Below are positions 15,443 to 24,151 of a stretch of DNA of 64,000 bases, one piece after another. The stretch's first letter is position 1. Each line of letters starts with the position of its first letter. Origin of the DNA: Klebsiella michiganensis (lineage in GTDB: Bacteria; Pseudomonadota; Gammaproteobacteria; Enterobacterales; Enterobacteriaceae); assembly GCF_002925905.1 (NCBI RefSeq), contig NZ_PRDB01000001.1:806001-870000 (forward strand), in the 5' to 3' direction. Below the pieces are notes generated by a model, which saw only the letters and a list, made by a program, of their open reading frames with translations, ran no database searches and was not told where the DNA came from. Made by a program: the position numbers and the translations under genes.

Positions 15443-15458
15443 ATACAATATGTGGGGC
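15443..15458. promoter_or_regulatory. nrdR box: NrdR box 1
   Basis: ATACAATATGTGGGGC fits the NrdR consensus (acaCwAtATaTwGtgt) at most core positions. Its start is 31 bp, three helical turns, from box 2, the usual spacing for NrdR box pairs. Confidence 0.65.
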
Positions 15459-15473
15459 CGGGACGCATTTTAA

Positions 15474-15489
15474 GTTCTATATGTAGTGC
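15474..15489. promoter_or_regulatory. nrdR box: NrdR box 2
   Basis: GTTCTATATGTAGTGC fits the NrdR consensus core CTATATgTAGTG well. NrdR represses all nrd operons in E. coli, including nrdDG. Confidence 0.7.
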
Positions 15490-15516
15490 TTTGCATCAAA
15501 GATGTTTGCAATTTTA

Positions 15517-15530
15517 TTGATGCAGAACAA
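15517..15530. promoter_or_regulatory. FNR-like site
   Basis: TTGAT-GCAG-AACAA matches the FNR consensus TTGAT-N4-ATCAA with one mismatch. It lies upstream of the NrdR boxes, in a position suitable for anaerobic activation of nrdDG. Confidence 0.6.
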
Positions 15531-15600
15531 AGTAAAAAGAGGAGAGCAGGAATGATGGGCGCTTGCGCTTAATGTAAATTTATCCGCTTATAAAATAAGC

Positions 15601-15634
15601 AAAAATGGGGCCTGAACGCAGGAAATTCAGGCCC
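15601..15634 (-). terminator. rho-independent terminator of the rpiR-type gene
   Basis: Read on the minus strand, GGGCCTGAA-N9-TTCAGGCCC is a 9-bp stem followed by CATTTTTGC. It starts 13 bases after the regulator stop. Confidence 0.85.
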
Positions 15635-15647
15635 GAAAGGAATAACG

Positions 15648-16391
15648 TCAGGCGAGCAGCGCGTCGTTAAGCAGGTCAACCAGCAGCAGCAGGGCGTAAC
15701 GCGCGGCCTGCGCATTCTCAGGCAGGGGCAGCAGCGCGGAGGCCATATTGCTCAACGCGTGGTTGACGGGGGTGAGGGCGAAAATTGTCGCTTCCTGTAC
15801 CCGGGCCAGCAGGGTCGCGCCCTGCAAAATCGCGTCGGCCTCGCCGGTTGCCAGCACCAGCAGGAGATGATCGTCGCTGAGGGTACTGGCGATCATCCGC
15901 ATCAGGGCGCTGTCCTGGCAGAGATTCATCACGATCCCGATGGAGAGCAGCTGGTGCTGAAGCAGCGTCGCCAGCGCGATGTCCTGTGCGCCGAGGGCGA
16001 AACAGTGTACGGCGCGGGCATTTTGCAGGCGCGTGCGCAGCTTTTGCAGCGTTGATTCGGGCGTGCTCACCAGCTGCTGCTCAAGATGTGTGCTAATCAG
16101 GCTTAATTTGTCGCGCCACGCGACGGGCAGCGCGGCGCTCTCCTCGTTAAGCCAGCTGGTACGACGTTCGCAAGCCTGCGCCAGCTGCTTTCGCAAATCA
16201 CGAATATCCTCGCAGCCGACGGAGCGGGCAAAGCGGGTAATTGTGGCTGCGCTCACGCCAGCGCGCACCGCCAGTTCATCAATCGAAGCGCTGGCGGTAA
16301 AACTTAAATTCTGCAGAATAAATGCCGCGACTCTTGATTCCTGAGCGCTAAAGCGAGTCATGCCTTCCTGTAACTGTCCTACGATATCCAT
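15648..16391 (-). CDS. RpiR/MurR-family transcriptional regulator
   Basis: 247 aa. An N-terminal HTH_6 domain (residues ~1-75, with ASIDELAVRAGVSAATITRFARSVGC) is followed by a SIS sugar-phosphate-binding domain (~105-235). I start at the ATG at 16391 (MDIVGQLQEG), which has an AGAGG ribosome site; a start 25 codons upstream would run through the operator. It is divergent from the beta-glucoside PTS operon. The perfect inverted repeat TTGAAAA-TAT-TTTTCAA at 16423-16439 lies directly before its start and a variant lies near the PTS promoter, so it probably represses itself and the PTS operon and responds to a phospho-sugar. Confidence 0.85.
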   Translation of the reverse strand: MDIVGQLQEGMTRFSAQESRVAAFILQNLSFTASASIDELAVRAGVSAATITRFARSVGCEDIRDLRKQLAQACERRTSWLNEESAALPVAWRDKLSLISTHLEQQLVSTPESTLQKLRTRLQNARAVHCFALGAQDIALATLLQHQLLSIGIVMNLCQDSALMRMIASTLSDDHLLLVLATGEADAILQGATLLARVQEATIFALTPVNHALSNMASALLPLPENAQAARYALLLLVDLLNDALLA

Positions 16392-16422
16392 GCTTTCAGC
16401 CTCTTTCTCCGCCACCGCCTGA

Positions 16423-16439
16423 TTGAAAATATTTTTCAA
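16423..16439. promoter_or_regulatory. putative operator of the RpiR-type regulator (perfect)
   Basis: TTGAAAA-TAT-TTTTCAA is a perfect 7-bp inverted repeat with a 3-base spacer, 32 bases before the regulator start codon. It shares its core and spacing with the site at 16550-16564. Confidence 0.6.
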
Positions 16440-16549
16440 GTAATGAGGGCTTTTTATACCACGCAATCACGCACAATGCCTGAGATTATTGCCGCTTTCG
16501 CTTTTATGCCGGAGTAAAGAGGTGAAAAATAACGCTCCGATCACGTACG

Positions 16550-16564
16550 TGAAAAAAATTTTCA
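16550..16564. promoter_or_regulatory. putative operator of the RpiR-type regulator, PTS side
   Basis: TGAAAA-AAA-TTTTCA has the same half-sites and 3-base spacer as 16423-16439. Its centre is 126 bp away, on the promoter side of the PTS operon. Confidence 0.55.
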
Positions 16565-16651
16565 TATAGCCTTCACCCATACCGGCACCTCGTCTTATAG
16601 TCGATGGTGTCTGTTTAGCGCTCGCTTACGCCAAATCCATTGGGAGGAATT

Positions 16652-16960
16652 ATGCCACGTATCGTCCTGTGCTGCGCCGCCGGAATGTCCACCAGCATGC
16701 TGGTTAACAAAATGAAGGCCGAGGCGCAGCAGCGCGCGCTGGGGCTGGAGATTTACGCCGTACCCGTCGCCGAGTTTGAGCGCGAGTTGCCCAATGCCGA
16801 CGTGATCTTACTGGGGCCTCAGGTGAAGTATGAAGCGGCCCGATTGACGGAGCTTGCTGCACCGCACGGGAAAGCCGTGGCGGTGATCGACATGGCGGAT
16901 TACGGCATGATGCGCGGGGCCGCCGTCCTCGATAAAGCGCTCGCTCTGCTGAACTCCTAA
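16652..16960 (+). CDS. PTS EIIB, lactose/cellobiose (chitobiose) family
   Basis: 102 aa. The N-terminal MPRIVLCCAAGMSTSML has the P-loop Cys that is phosphorylated in Lac-family EIIB proteins (CCAAGMSTS). The ATG at 16652 follows a GGGAGGAAT ribosome site; a TTG four codons upstream is less likely. It is the first gene of an operon with a GH4 glycosidase and an EIIC. It would receive phosphate from an EIIA of the Lac family, which is not encoded here, and pass it to a beta-glucoside entering through the EIIC. Confidence 0.9.
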   Translation: MPRIVLCCAAGMSTSMLVNKMKAEAQQRALGLEIYAVPVAEFERELPNADVILLGPQVKYEAARLTELAAPHGKAVAVIDMADYGMMRGAAVLDKALALLNS

Positions 16961-17039
16961 CCTTTACCCATCAACGCGTTCATTTCGCAACGCCGCTGCG
17001 GCCTTGCGCGGGGATCTGTACGCCAAAAATGAGGCCACT

Positions 17040-18347
17040 ATGCAAACATTGAAAATTGCCGTCATCGGCGGCGGCAGCAGCTATACGCCGGAACTTATCG
17101 AAGGCATTATCCTTCGCCATCAGCAGATTCCGGTCACGGAACTGGCGCTGGTGGATGTCGAAGCCGGGCGCGAGAAAGTGGCGATTATCGCCGCGCTGAC
17201 CCAGCGTATGCTAAAGCGCCATGGCCTTGAACAGGTGAAGGTCAGCGTGCATTTCGGCCTCGATGAGGCCATTCGCGGCGCTCAATTCGTGCTGACCCAG
17301 CTGCGGGTTGGGCAGCTGGCGGCGCGGGCGGCGGATGAGCGGTTGGGGCTGAAGTACCATCTGCTGGGTCAGGAAACCACCGGCGTCGGCGGCTTTGCCA
17401 AAGCGCTGCGCACGATTCCGGTGATTTTACAGGTTGCCCGCAAGGTGGAAGCGCTGGCGCCCGACGCCTTTATCCTTAATTTTACCAATCCGGCAGGGAT
17501 CGTGACGGAGGCGGTGAGCCGCTACAGCAGCGCGAAAATCATCGGCCTGTGCAACGTGCCCATCAATATGCAGCACATGATTGCCGGAATGCTGGACGCA
17601 AAAGAAGAGGAGGTCCGGCTGAGCTTCGCCGGGCTGAATCATATGGTCTGGGTACACAAGGTGATGCAGGGGCGGGAAGAGGTGACCAGTAAGGTCATCG
17701 ACATGCTGTGTGACGGTCAATCGCTCTCGATGAACAATATTCAATCGCTGCCGTGGCCGGCGGAGTTTCTGCGGGCCCTGAAGGCCATCCCCTGTCCCTA
17801 TCATCGCTATTTCTGGCTGACGCCGGCGATGCTGGCGGAAGAGATTGAGGCGGCCAAAACCAAAGGCACCCGCGCGGAACAGGTGATGAAGGTGGAACAG
17901 GAGCTGTTTGATATCTATGCCCGGCCCGAGCTGGATGAAAAGCCCGAACAGCTGAGCTTCCGCGGCGGGGCGTACTACTCCGAAGTGGCGGTGGAGCTGA
18001 TTAACGCCATCTACAACAATCTTGGCAAAGAGATGGTCGTCAACACCCGCAACAACGGCGCGATTCAAGGCTTCGATGATGATGCGGTGGTGGAAATTAA
18101 CAGCATTATTGACGCGCAGGGCGCACGACCGCTGGCCTTTGGCGCGCTGCCGCCGATCATGAACGGTCTGACGCAGCAGGTGAAAGCCTTCGAGCGCTTG
18201 ACGATTGAGGCCGCGGTCCACGGCTGCCGGGATAGCGCGCTGCTGGCGCTGGTGAGTAACCCGCTGGTCGGGAATGTGACCGATGCCCGGGCGCTGCTTG
18301 ATGAGGTGTTAACCATCAACCGCCCCTGGTTAACGCAGTTTAACTAA
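17040..18347 (+). CDS. GH4 family 6-phospho-beta-glucosidase
   Basis: 435 aa. The NAD-binding start [18 protein letters not shown] and the metal and catalytic motifs LCNVPINMQ and GLNHMVWV are those of glycoside hydrolase family 4 (CelF/LicH group), which works by an NAD- and Mn-dependent oxidation-elimination route. The expected reaction is hydrolysis of 6-phospho-beta-glucosides such as cellobiose-6'-phosphate or arbutin phosphate in the cytoplasm. I take the ATG at 17040; the frame upstream to 17004 has no family match. It sits between EIIB and EIIC genes of one operon. Confidence 0.92.
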   Translation: MQTLKIAVIGGGSSYTPELIEGIILRHQQIPVTELALVDVEAGREKVAIIAALTQRMLKRHGLEQVKVSVHFGLDEAIRGAQFVLTQLRVGQLAARAADERLGLKYHLLGQETTGVGGFAKALRTIPVILQVARKVEALAPDAFILNFTNPAGIVTEAVSRYSSAKIIGLCNVPINMQHMIAGMLDAKEEEVRLSFAGLNHMVWVHKVMQGREEVTSKVIDMLCDGQSLSMNNIQSLPWPAEFLRALKAIPCPYHRYFWLTPAMLAEEIEAAKTKGTRAEQVMKVEQELFDIYARPELDEKPEQLSFRGGAYYSEVAVELINAIYNNLGKEMVVNTRNNGAIQGFDDDAVVEINSIIDAQGARPLAFGALPPIMNGLTQQVKAFERLTIEAAVHGCRDSALLALVSNPLVGNVTDARALLDEVLTINRPWLTQFN

Positions 18348-18373
18348 ACTTTTCCGCCTTCGGGGATACCACT

Positions 18374-19729
18374 ATGTCTCGTACTTCATTTATTGAACGC
18401 TATGTCATGCCCGCTGCGCTGAAAATCGGCGGTCAGAAGCATGTCCTGTCGGTACGCGACGGCATTATTCTCAATATGCCGTTTATGCTGATTGGTTCGT
18501 TTTTCCTGATATTCGCCTACCTGCCGATTCCCGGCTACGGTGAGATGATGACCAGCGTGTTTGGCGATGCCTGGCGCGATAAGATGCTGTACCCGGTCAA
18601 AGCGACCTATGACATCATGGCGCTGCTCTCCGCGTTCGGCATTGCCTACCGGCTGGCGGAAAAATATCGCACCCTGGACCCGCTCAGCGCCGGGGCGATG
18701 TCGCTGGTGGCGTTTGTGATGACGATCCCCCAGGTGACGCTCTTTACGCCGGCAGACGGTTCGGCGGCGCAACTTGTCAAAGGCGTGCTGCCGGTGGGGA
18801 TGATTGGCAGCCAGGGGCTGTTTGTGGCGATTGTGATTTCGCTGCTTTCCACGGAGATCTACCGCCTGGTGGCCAGCCGTAATCTGGTGATCCGCATGCC
18901 GGAGGGCGTACCGCCCGCGGTGGCGAAATCTTTTCTCGCCCTGATCCCCGGCTTCTGCGTGCTGGCCGTGGTGCTGGCGCTGCGCCTGATCGTTGAAGCT
19001 TCGCCGTTCGGCGATATCAATAGCATGATTACCACCCTTATCGGTATTCCCATGTCGCACGTCGGCGGTTCGCTGCCGGGGATGATTATCTCGGTGATCC
19101 TGATTGGTATCCTGTGGACCCTGGGGCTGCACGGCGACACCATTGTGCTGGTGTTTATTCGCCCGGTCTGGCTGTCGAATATGTCGGAAAACCTGGAAGC
19201 GTTTCAGAATGGGCTGCCGATCCCGCATATCATCACCCAGCAGTTTTATGACCTGTGGATTGCGCCCGGCGGTACCGGAGCGCTGCTGGGGCTGGTGATT
19301 TTTATGCTGCTGCGCAGCCGTAGCCAGCAGATGAAACAGCTGGGGAAAATTGCCGCGCCGGGAGCGCTGTTCAATATCAGCGAGCCGATGGTATTCGGCA
19401 TTCCGCTGGTGATGAACCCGTACTTCTTCCTGCCGTTTATTTTGACGCCGGTCCTGCTGGTGATTGTCTCGTATACCGCGATGGCCACCGGGCTGGTGAT
19501 GAAGCCGGCGGGGATTGCGCTGCCGTTTACCACGCCTATTTTTATGAGCGGCTATCTGGCGACGGGAGGGCATATTTCCGGCGCGGTGCTGCAGGTGGTG
19601 AACCTGGCGATCTCGCTGGTGATCTACTATCCGTTCTTCCGGGCATGGGATCGGCTGAAGGCGAAAGAAGAGCAGGCGTCCGCGCAGCCGGAAGCCAGCG
19701 CGACGCTGTCTGCGGCCGATCGTATTTAA
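18374..19729 (+). CDS. PTS EIIC, lactose/cellobiose family
   Basis: 451 aa membrane protein with about ten hydrophobic segments. The N-terminus (FIERYVMPAALKIGGQKHVL) and the central LWTLGLHGDTIVLVFIRPVW and ALFNISEPMVFGIP motifs are those of CelB/ChbC-type EIIC. It forms the sugar channel and, with the EIIB at 16652, imports and phosphorylates a beta-glucoside. The gap to the GH4 gene is 26 bases. No EIIA gene follows; convergent treC is separated by a BIME. Confidence 0.92.
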   Translation: MSRTSFIERYVMPAALKIGGQKHVLSVRDGIILNMPFMLIGSFFLIFAYLPIPGYGEMMTSVFGDAWRDKMLYPVKATYDIMALLSAFGIAYRLAEKYRTLDPLSAGAMSLVAFVMTIPQVTLFTPADGSAAQLVKGVLPVGMIGSQGLFVAIVISLLSTEIYRLVASRNLVIRMPEGVPPAVAKSFLALIPGFCVLAVVLALRLIVEASPFGDINSMITTLIGIPMSHVGGSLPGMIISVILIGILWTLGLHGDTIVLVFIRPVWLSNMSENLEAFQNGLPIPHIITQQFYDLWIAPGGTGALLGLVIFMLLRSRSQQMKQLGKIAAPGALFNISEPMVFGIPLVMNPYFFLPFILTPVLLVIVSYTAMATGLVMKPAGIALPFTTPIFMSGYLATGGHISGAVLQVVNLAISLVIYYPFFRAWDRLKAKEEQASAQPEASATLSAADRI

Positions 19730-19736
19730 AGCATAT

Positions 19737-19832
19737 TCCCGGAGGCGGCGCTTGACGCGCCTGTCCGGGCTACCGGCCCGCAGACGGCTGTGAATCGGTA
19801 GCCCGGCTAAGAGTAGCGCAAGCCGGGGAGGG
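19737..19832. repeat. REP/BIME between convergent genes
   Basis: REP-like units (CCCGGAGGCGGCGCTTGACG-CGCCTGTCCGGGCTAC and GGTAGCCCGGCTAAGAGTAG-CGCAAGCCGGGG) face each other. They probably serve as the 3' boundary of both operons, since no classical terminator is visible. Confidence 0.75.
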
Positions 19833-19834
19833 GG

Positions 19835-21490
19835 TTACTCCTGCAGCCACCATACCGCTTCAAACGGACGCAGGGTCATATCGGCAGGGCGGTTCGCCGC
19901 CTCCGCGTAGTTGCTTATCAGCATCCGCCAGTCGCCGCTCATCGCTTCCGGCTGCCAGCGCTGGAACTCGCGGCTCAGGTTCGCCACGACCACCAGGGTT
20001 TGCCCCTGCCACTGACGGCGATAGCACCACAGCGACGGATGTTCCGGCAGCAGATCCTGATAGTCGCCCCAGGTCAGCACCGGCGTGCTCTTGCGCAGCG
20101 TAATCAGCTGCTGATAGGCATAAAACACCGATTCCGGGTCCGCCAGCGCCGCCTCGGCGTTAATCTCGCGATAGTTATCGCACAGCGCAATCCACGGCTC
20201 GCCGGCGGTGAATCCGCCGCCCTCACCGCTGTTCCACTGCATGGGCGTGCGGCTGTTATCGCGCGATTTGCTGGCCAGAATCGCCAACAGTTCATCCGCA
20301 TCCCGGCCCTGCGCCGCGCGTTCGATAAACATGTTGTGGCTCTCAACGTCGCGATAATCGGTGATGCGCGTAAAGTGCGGGTTGGCCATGCCAATCTCTT
20401 CGCCCTGATAGATATAGGGCGTGCCCTGCATGCCGTGCAGCACCATCGCCAGCATTTTCGCCGCCGGGACGCGGTACTCCCCCTCGTCGCCGAAGCGGGA
20501 GACGATGCGCGGCTGGTCGTGATTACACCAGAACAGCGCGTTCCACGCGCGATTGTGCATCCCCTGCTGCCAGTGCCTGAACAGCGATTTCAAGGCTACA
20601 AAATCCGGGCGCGCCAGCGTCCACTTCTCGCCGCCGGGATAGTCCACCTTCAGATGGTGGAAGTTAAAGGTCATCGATAGCTCGCTGCCGTCGAGCGCCG
20701 CGTACTTCTGGCAATGCTCAAGCGTGGTGGAGGACATTTCGCCCACCGTCATCAGGTTGCGCGGGGTAAAGACATCGCGGCTCATCTCCTGCAAAAATTC
20801 GTGCGCTCGCGGACCATCGGTATAGAAGCGCCGGCCGTCGCCCGCGGTATCGGACGGGAAGGTCTGGTCTTTGGAGATAACATTGATCACGTCGAGGCGC
20901 AGGCCGTCGACGCCGCGATCGGCCCAGAATTCGCAGACTTTTTTCAGCTCCGCGCGCACCGCCGGATTTTCCCAGTTCAGATCCGCCTGCTCGACGGCGT
21001 ACAGATGCAGATAGTACTGCTCGCTTTCGGCGTGCCACTGCCAGGCGTTGCCGCCAAACTTAGATTGCCAGTTGTTCGGCGGCGTGGTCGGTTCGCCGTC
21101 GCGCCAGATATAGAACTGACGATACGGGCTCTCTTTGTTGAGCGCTTCGCGGAACCAGGCGTGCTCGGTCGACGTGTGGTTCAGCACCATATCCAGCACG
21201 ATACGAATTCCTCGCGCCTTCGCCTGGGCCACCAGCTCGTCGAAATCGTCGAGCGTGCCGTAGGCGGGATCGATAGCGGTATAGTTGGCCACATCGTAGC
21301 CGTTATCCACCTGCGGCGAGACGTAAAACGGCGTCAGCCAGATAGCGTCAACGCCGAGCTTTTGCAGATAGTCGAGGCGGGAGGTCACGCCGCGCAAATC
21401 GCCGGTGCCGGTCCCGGTGGTGTCCTGGAAACTCTTTGGATAGATTTGATAAATAACGCCGTTTTGCCACCAGAGGGGAAGGGTATTCAT
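19835..21490 (-). CDS. treC: trehalose-6-phosphate hydrolase
   Basis: 551 aa, GH13 alpha-amylase family. The N-terminus (WWQNGVIYQIYPKSFQDTTG), the nucleophile motif GLRLDVINV, the acid/base region LMTVGEMSS and the transition-state motif NHDQPR are all visible. It cleaves trehalose-6-phosphate from TreB into glucose and glucose-6-phosphate in the cytoplasm. It is the second gene of treBC, 54 bases after treB, as in E. coli. Confidence 0.98.
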   Translation of the reverse strand: MNTLPLWWQNGVIYQIYPKSFQDTTGTGTGDLRGVTSRLDYLQKLGVDAIWLTPFYVSPQVDNGYDVANYTAIDPAYGTLDDFDELVAQAKARGIRIVLDMVLNHTSTEHAWFREALNKESPYRQFYIWRDGEPTTPPNNWQSKFGGNAWQWHAESEQYYLHLYAVEQADLNWENPAVRAELKKVCEFWADRGVDGLRLDVINVISKDQTFPSDTAGDGRRFYTDGPRAHEFLQEMSRDVFTPRNLMTVGEMSSTTLEHCQKYAALDGSELSMTFNFHHLKVDYPGGEKWTLARPDFVALKSLFRHWQQGMHNRAWNALFWCNHDQPRIVSRFGDEGEYRVPAAKMLAMVLHGMQGTPYIYQGEEIGMANPHFTRITDYRDVESHNMFIERAAQGRDADELLAILASKSRDNSRTPMQWNSGEGGGFTAGEPWIALCDNYREINAEAALADPESVFYAYQQLITLRKSTPVLTWGDYQDLLPEHPSLWCYRRQWQGQTLVVVANLSREFQRWQPEAMSGDWRMLISNYAEAANRPADMTLRPFEAVWWLQE

Positions 21491-21544
21491 ATTGCGTTCC
21501 TGCTACAAAAAAGGGGGGCGACAGCGCGCCCCGAAAATAAGACG

Positions 21545-22963
21545 TCAGACAATCTGTAAGGTGCCTTGGCGGAATTTGCGCTGGTAAACAACCGTTGTCA
21601 GGACAATCGGCACGACCACGGCGATAGCCATCGCCAGCGCGTAAACCTGCCAGTAGGTTGGCTGAATGGAGAGGATACCCGGCAGGCCGCCGACGCCGAT
21701 GCCGTTGGCCATCACGCCGTTCAGTCCGCACAGCAGCCCGGCAAGACCGGAGCCGACCATCGCGCAGAGCATCGGGAAGCGGTATTTCAGGTTGATACCG
21801 TACATGGCCGGTTCCGTCACGCCGAGGTAGGCGGAAATGGCCGCCGGAACGGAGATTTCGCGTTCGTTCTGTTTACGGCTGGCGATGATGATACCCACCA
21901 CCGCCGATGCCTGGGCGATGTTGGACAGCGCGATCAGCGGCCAGACCGGCGTACCGCCCATGCTTTGAATCATCTGCATATCGATGGCGAGCGTGGTCTG
22001 ATGGACCCCGGTAATCACCAGCGGCGCGTACAGGAAGCCGAACAGCGCGGCGCCAATCGGCGCGAAGCTGCCGGTTAACAGATGACGCACGGCCCAGGCC
22101 ACGCCGTCGCCAATCATGCGGCCAACCGGGCCGATAAAGGCGTGAGCGAGAAAGACCGCCAGGATCAGCGAACAGACCGGCACGATCACCAGATAGAGGT
22201 AGTCAGGCACGATGCGTTTCAGCCGCGTTTCGATAAAGCCGAGCGCCAGCCCCGCCATCAAGGCCGGGATCACCTGCGCCTGGTAGCCGACTTTCTCAAT
22301 GGTGAACAGGCCGAAGTTCCATACTTCCGGCACCTGCTGGCCCAGCAGGTAGGCATTCATCAGCTGCGGAGAAACTAACGTAACGCCCAGCACGATACCG
22401 AGGATTGGCGTGCCGCCCATTTTCTTTACCGCGGACCAGCAGATACCCACCGGCAGGTAGAAGAAGATCGCCTCGCCAATCAGCCACAGGAAGTCATAAA
22501 GGGTTTTCAGCGACGGGTGCATCTGCGCCAGCGTCTGGCCGTTGCTCATCGGCAGATCGCCGATCACGTTGCGGAAGCCTAAGATCAGACCGCCGCTGAT
22601 CAGCGCAGGCAGCAGCGGGAAGAAGATCTCCGCGAAGTGTGAAATGAGCTGTTCATGCCACTTCATATTCTGCCGCGCGGCTTTCTTGGCTTGTTCTTTA
22701 TCGGCGCTGGCCTGGCCGGTGGTCGCCAGCAGCGCTTTATAGTAGTCGCCAACCTCGGTACCGATCACCACCTGGAACTGCCCGGCGTTGGTAAAGCAGC
22801 CCTTCACCATGCGGAGCTGTTCAATTTCTTTCGGTTTGGCAATGGCTGGATTATTCAGCACAAAGCGCAGACGGGTAATACAGTGGCTGACGGTGGCGAT
22901 ATTGTCGCGCCCGCCCACCAGTTCGATAAGTTTATCGATGTCCTGCTGATTCACTTTACTCAT
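21545..22963 (-). CDS. treB: PTS EIIBC for trehalose
   Basis: 472 aa. The N-terminal EIIB domain (~1-80) has the phosphorylated Cys28 in SHCITRLRF; the EIIC domain (~105-460) has about ten membrane segments. It imports trehalose with phosphorylation, taking phosphate from EIIA-Glc (Crr), as no EIIA domain is fused. It is followed by treC and preceded by treR on the same strand, with the TreR operator in the gap. Confidence 0.98.
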   Translation of the reverse strand: MSKVNQQDIDKLIELVGGRDNIATVSHCITRLRFVLNNPAIAKPKEIEQLRMVKGCFTNAGQFQVVIGTEVGDYYKALLATTGQASADKEQAKKAARQNMKWHEQLISHFAEIFFPLLPALISGGLILGFRNVIGDLPMSNGQTLAQMHPSLKTLYDFLWLIGEAIFFYLPVGICWSAVKKMGGTPILGIVLGVTLVSPQLMNAYLLGQQVPEVWNFGLFTIEKVGYQAQVIPALMAGLALGFIETRLKRIVPDYLYLVIVPVCSLILAVFLAHAFIGPVGRMIGDGVAWAVRHLLTGSFAPIGAALFGFLYAPLVITGVHQTTLAIDMQMIQSMGGTPVWPLIALSNIAQASAVVGIIIASRKQNEREISVPAAISAYLGVTEPAMYGINLKYRFPMLCAMVGSGLAGLLCGLNGVMANGIGVGGLPGILSIQPTYWQVYALAMAIAVVVPIVLTTVVYQRKFRQGTLQIV

Positions 22964-23041
22964 GATGAGGCCTCATGACCGAGGGGAGAGGTTGCATTTA
23001 ACTTGCATTGGATCCTACTCGCTCCGTTTGAATTGCAAAAT

Positions 23042-23053
23042 GGGAACGTTCCC
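23042..23053. promoter_or_regulatory. putative TreR operator
   Basis: GGGAACGTTCCC is a perfect 12-bp palindrome of LacI-family type, 79 bases before the treB start. A CRP half-site (GATCACAT) lies about 17 bases further upstream. Confidence 0.75.
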
Positions 23054-23091
23054 GAAACCCAGCGAAGATCACATAAATCGTTAAGACAGGC

Positions 23092-24039
23092 TTAATTCAG
23101 TACGGCGGGAATCACGATTTGACGGGGTTCACGGTTTCCGGCGATCTGCTCGATCAGCTGCTGCGCCGCCTGGCGTCCGGACTCGGCGTAGCCGGGATCG
23201 ACCGTCAGGATCTCCGGGTGGAGAAACTTCATCAGCGGCGTGCTGCCGACGCTGGCGAGCTGGAGACGATCGATTCCCTGCTGCTGGAGATATTTGCTGG
23301 CTCCCAGCGCGAGGGTATCGGTGGCGCAGACCAGCGCGCTGGTTTCAGCCGACAGCACGCCGGCGACGTTTTCGTAGCCCTGCTTCATGCCCAGACCCGG
23401 CAGCGCGGCGAGGGGCGTGAGGTGTTTTTTCTGGCAGAAATCGAGGTAGGCCTGGTGGCGGCGTTGCCCGGTGGTGATGTCGCTGTGCGGCACGCCGAGG
23501 AAACTGATGTGGCGATGCCCGCGATCGTACAGGCGCTGCATCAGCATCCTGATCGATCCTTCATCGTCATAGCAGACGGAGGCGATGCCCGGCGCGTCGC
23601 GGGCCAGCAGCACCAGCGTCTCTCGCCACGGGGTGAGCATCTCTTCATGGATGCCGGTGAAACCAAACAGCACCACGCCGTCGATATTGCGCCGGGCGAG
23701 CATGCCGAGATGCTCCTCGACCAGCGCCGGGGAGAACTGGCTCTCCATCATAATCGGATCGTAGCCCTGAGCGTAAAAGGCGGGAAGCATGGTCTGTACG
23801 GCGAGGTTTTCCGACAGCGAATCCAGACGGGTGACGATGATCGCCACCACTTTATCGCTCTGGCCGCGCATCGCCCTGGCGGAACGTGAGGGCGAAAACC
23901 CGTGCTGCTGCATCACCGCTTCAACGCGCTCACGCGTGCGTTCGCTGACGCCGCTTTCGTTGTTAAGCACGCGCGATACCGTCGATTTCCCGACGCCGCT
24001 TAAGCGTGCGATATCTTTGATGGTCAGCCGGTTTTGCAT
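23092..24039 (-). CDS. treR: trehalose operon repressor TreR
   Basis: 315 aa, LacI family. The N-terminal HTH with hinge helix (LTIKDIARLSGVGKSTVSRV) is followed by a periplasmic-binding-protein-like effector domain. In E. coli it binds trehalose-6-phosphate and releases the treBC operator. The ATG at 24039 (MQNRLTIKD) matches E. coli; the upstream in-frame start at 24105 lies in the mgtA/treR spacer. It is divergent from mgtA. Confidence 0.97.
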   Translation of the reverse strand: MQNRLTIKDIARLSGVGKSTVSRVLNNESGVSERTRERVEAVMQQHGFSPSRSARAMRGQSDKVVAIIVTRLDSLSENLAVQTMLPAFYAQGYDPIMMESQFSPALVEEHLGMLARRNIDGVVLFGFTGIHEEMLTPWRETLVLLARDAPGIASVCYDDEGSIRMLMQRLYDRGHRHISFLGVPHSDITTGQRRHQAYLDFCQKKHLTPLAALPGLGMKQGYENVAGVLSAETSALVCATDTLALGASKYLQQQGIDRLQLASVGSTPLMKFLHPEILTVDPGYAESGRQAAQQLIEQIAGNREPRQIVIPAVLN

Positions 24040-24110
24040 GCAGGGTTCTCGTTGTGGTCCGCTTAAAGTGAGCCTAATGCTACTCAACGAAACCACAATG
24101 AGCAAAGTCT

Positions 24111-24127
24111 GGTTTACGTCTGGTTTA
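24111..24127 (+). promoter_or_regulatory. PhoP box of mgtA
   Basis: GGTTTA-CGTCT-GGTTTA is a direct repeat with the 5-base spacer of PhoP boxes. It lies 12 bases before a TATTAT -10 element (24140-24145), the usual arrangement for PhoP-activated promoters. Confidence 0.85.
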
Positions 24128-24139
24128 GTTGCCCGGGGG

Positions 24140-24145
24140 TATTAT
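24140..24145 (+). promoter_or_regulatory. -10 element of the mgtA promoter
   Basis: TATTAT is placed 12 bases after the PhoP box. Transcription would begin near 24152, giving a 5' leader of about 266 bases, close to the known length of the E. coli mgtA leader. Confidence 0.7.
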
Positions 24146-24151
24146 CGCCAT

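Noticed and set aside
18386-19573. 395-codon minus-strand open frame inside the EIIC gene
   Set aside because: Composition is rich in Arg, His and Gln, typical of a shadow frame of a membrane protein gene; the plus-strand EIIC is clearly real.
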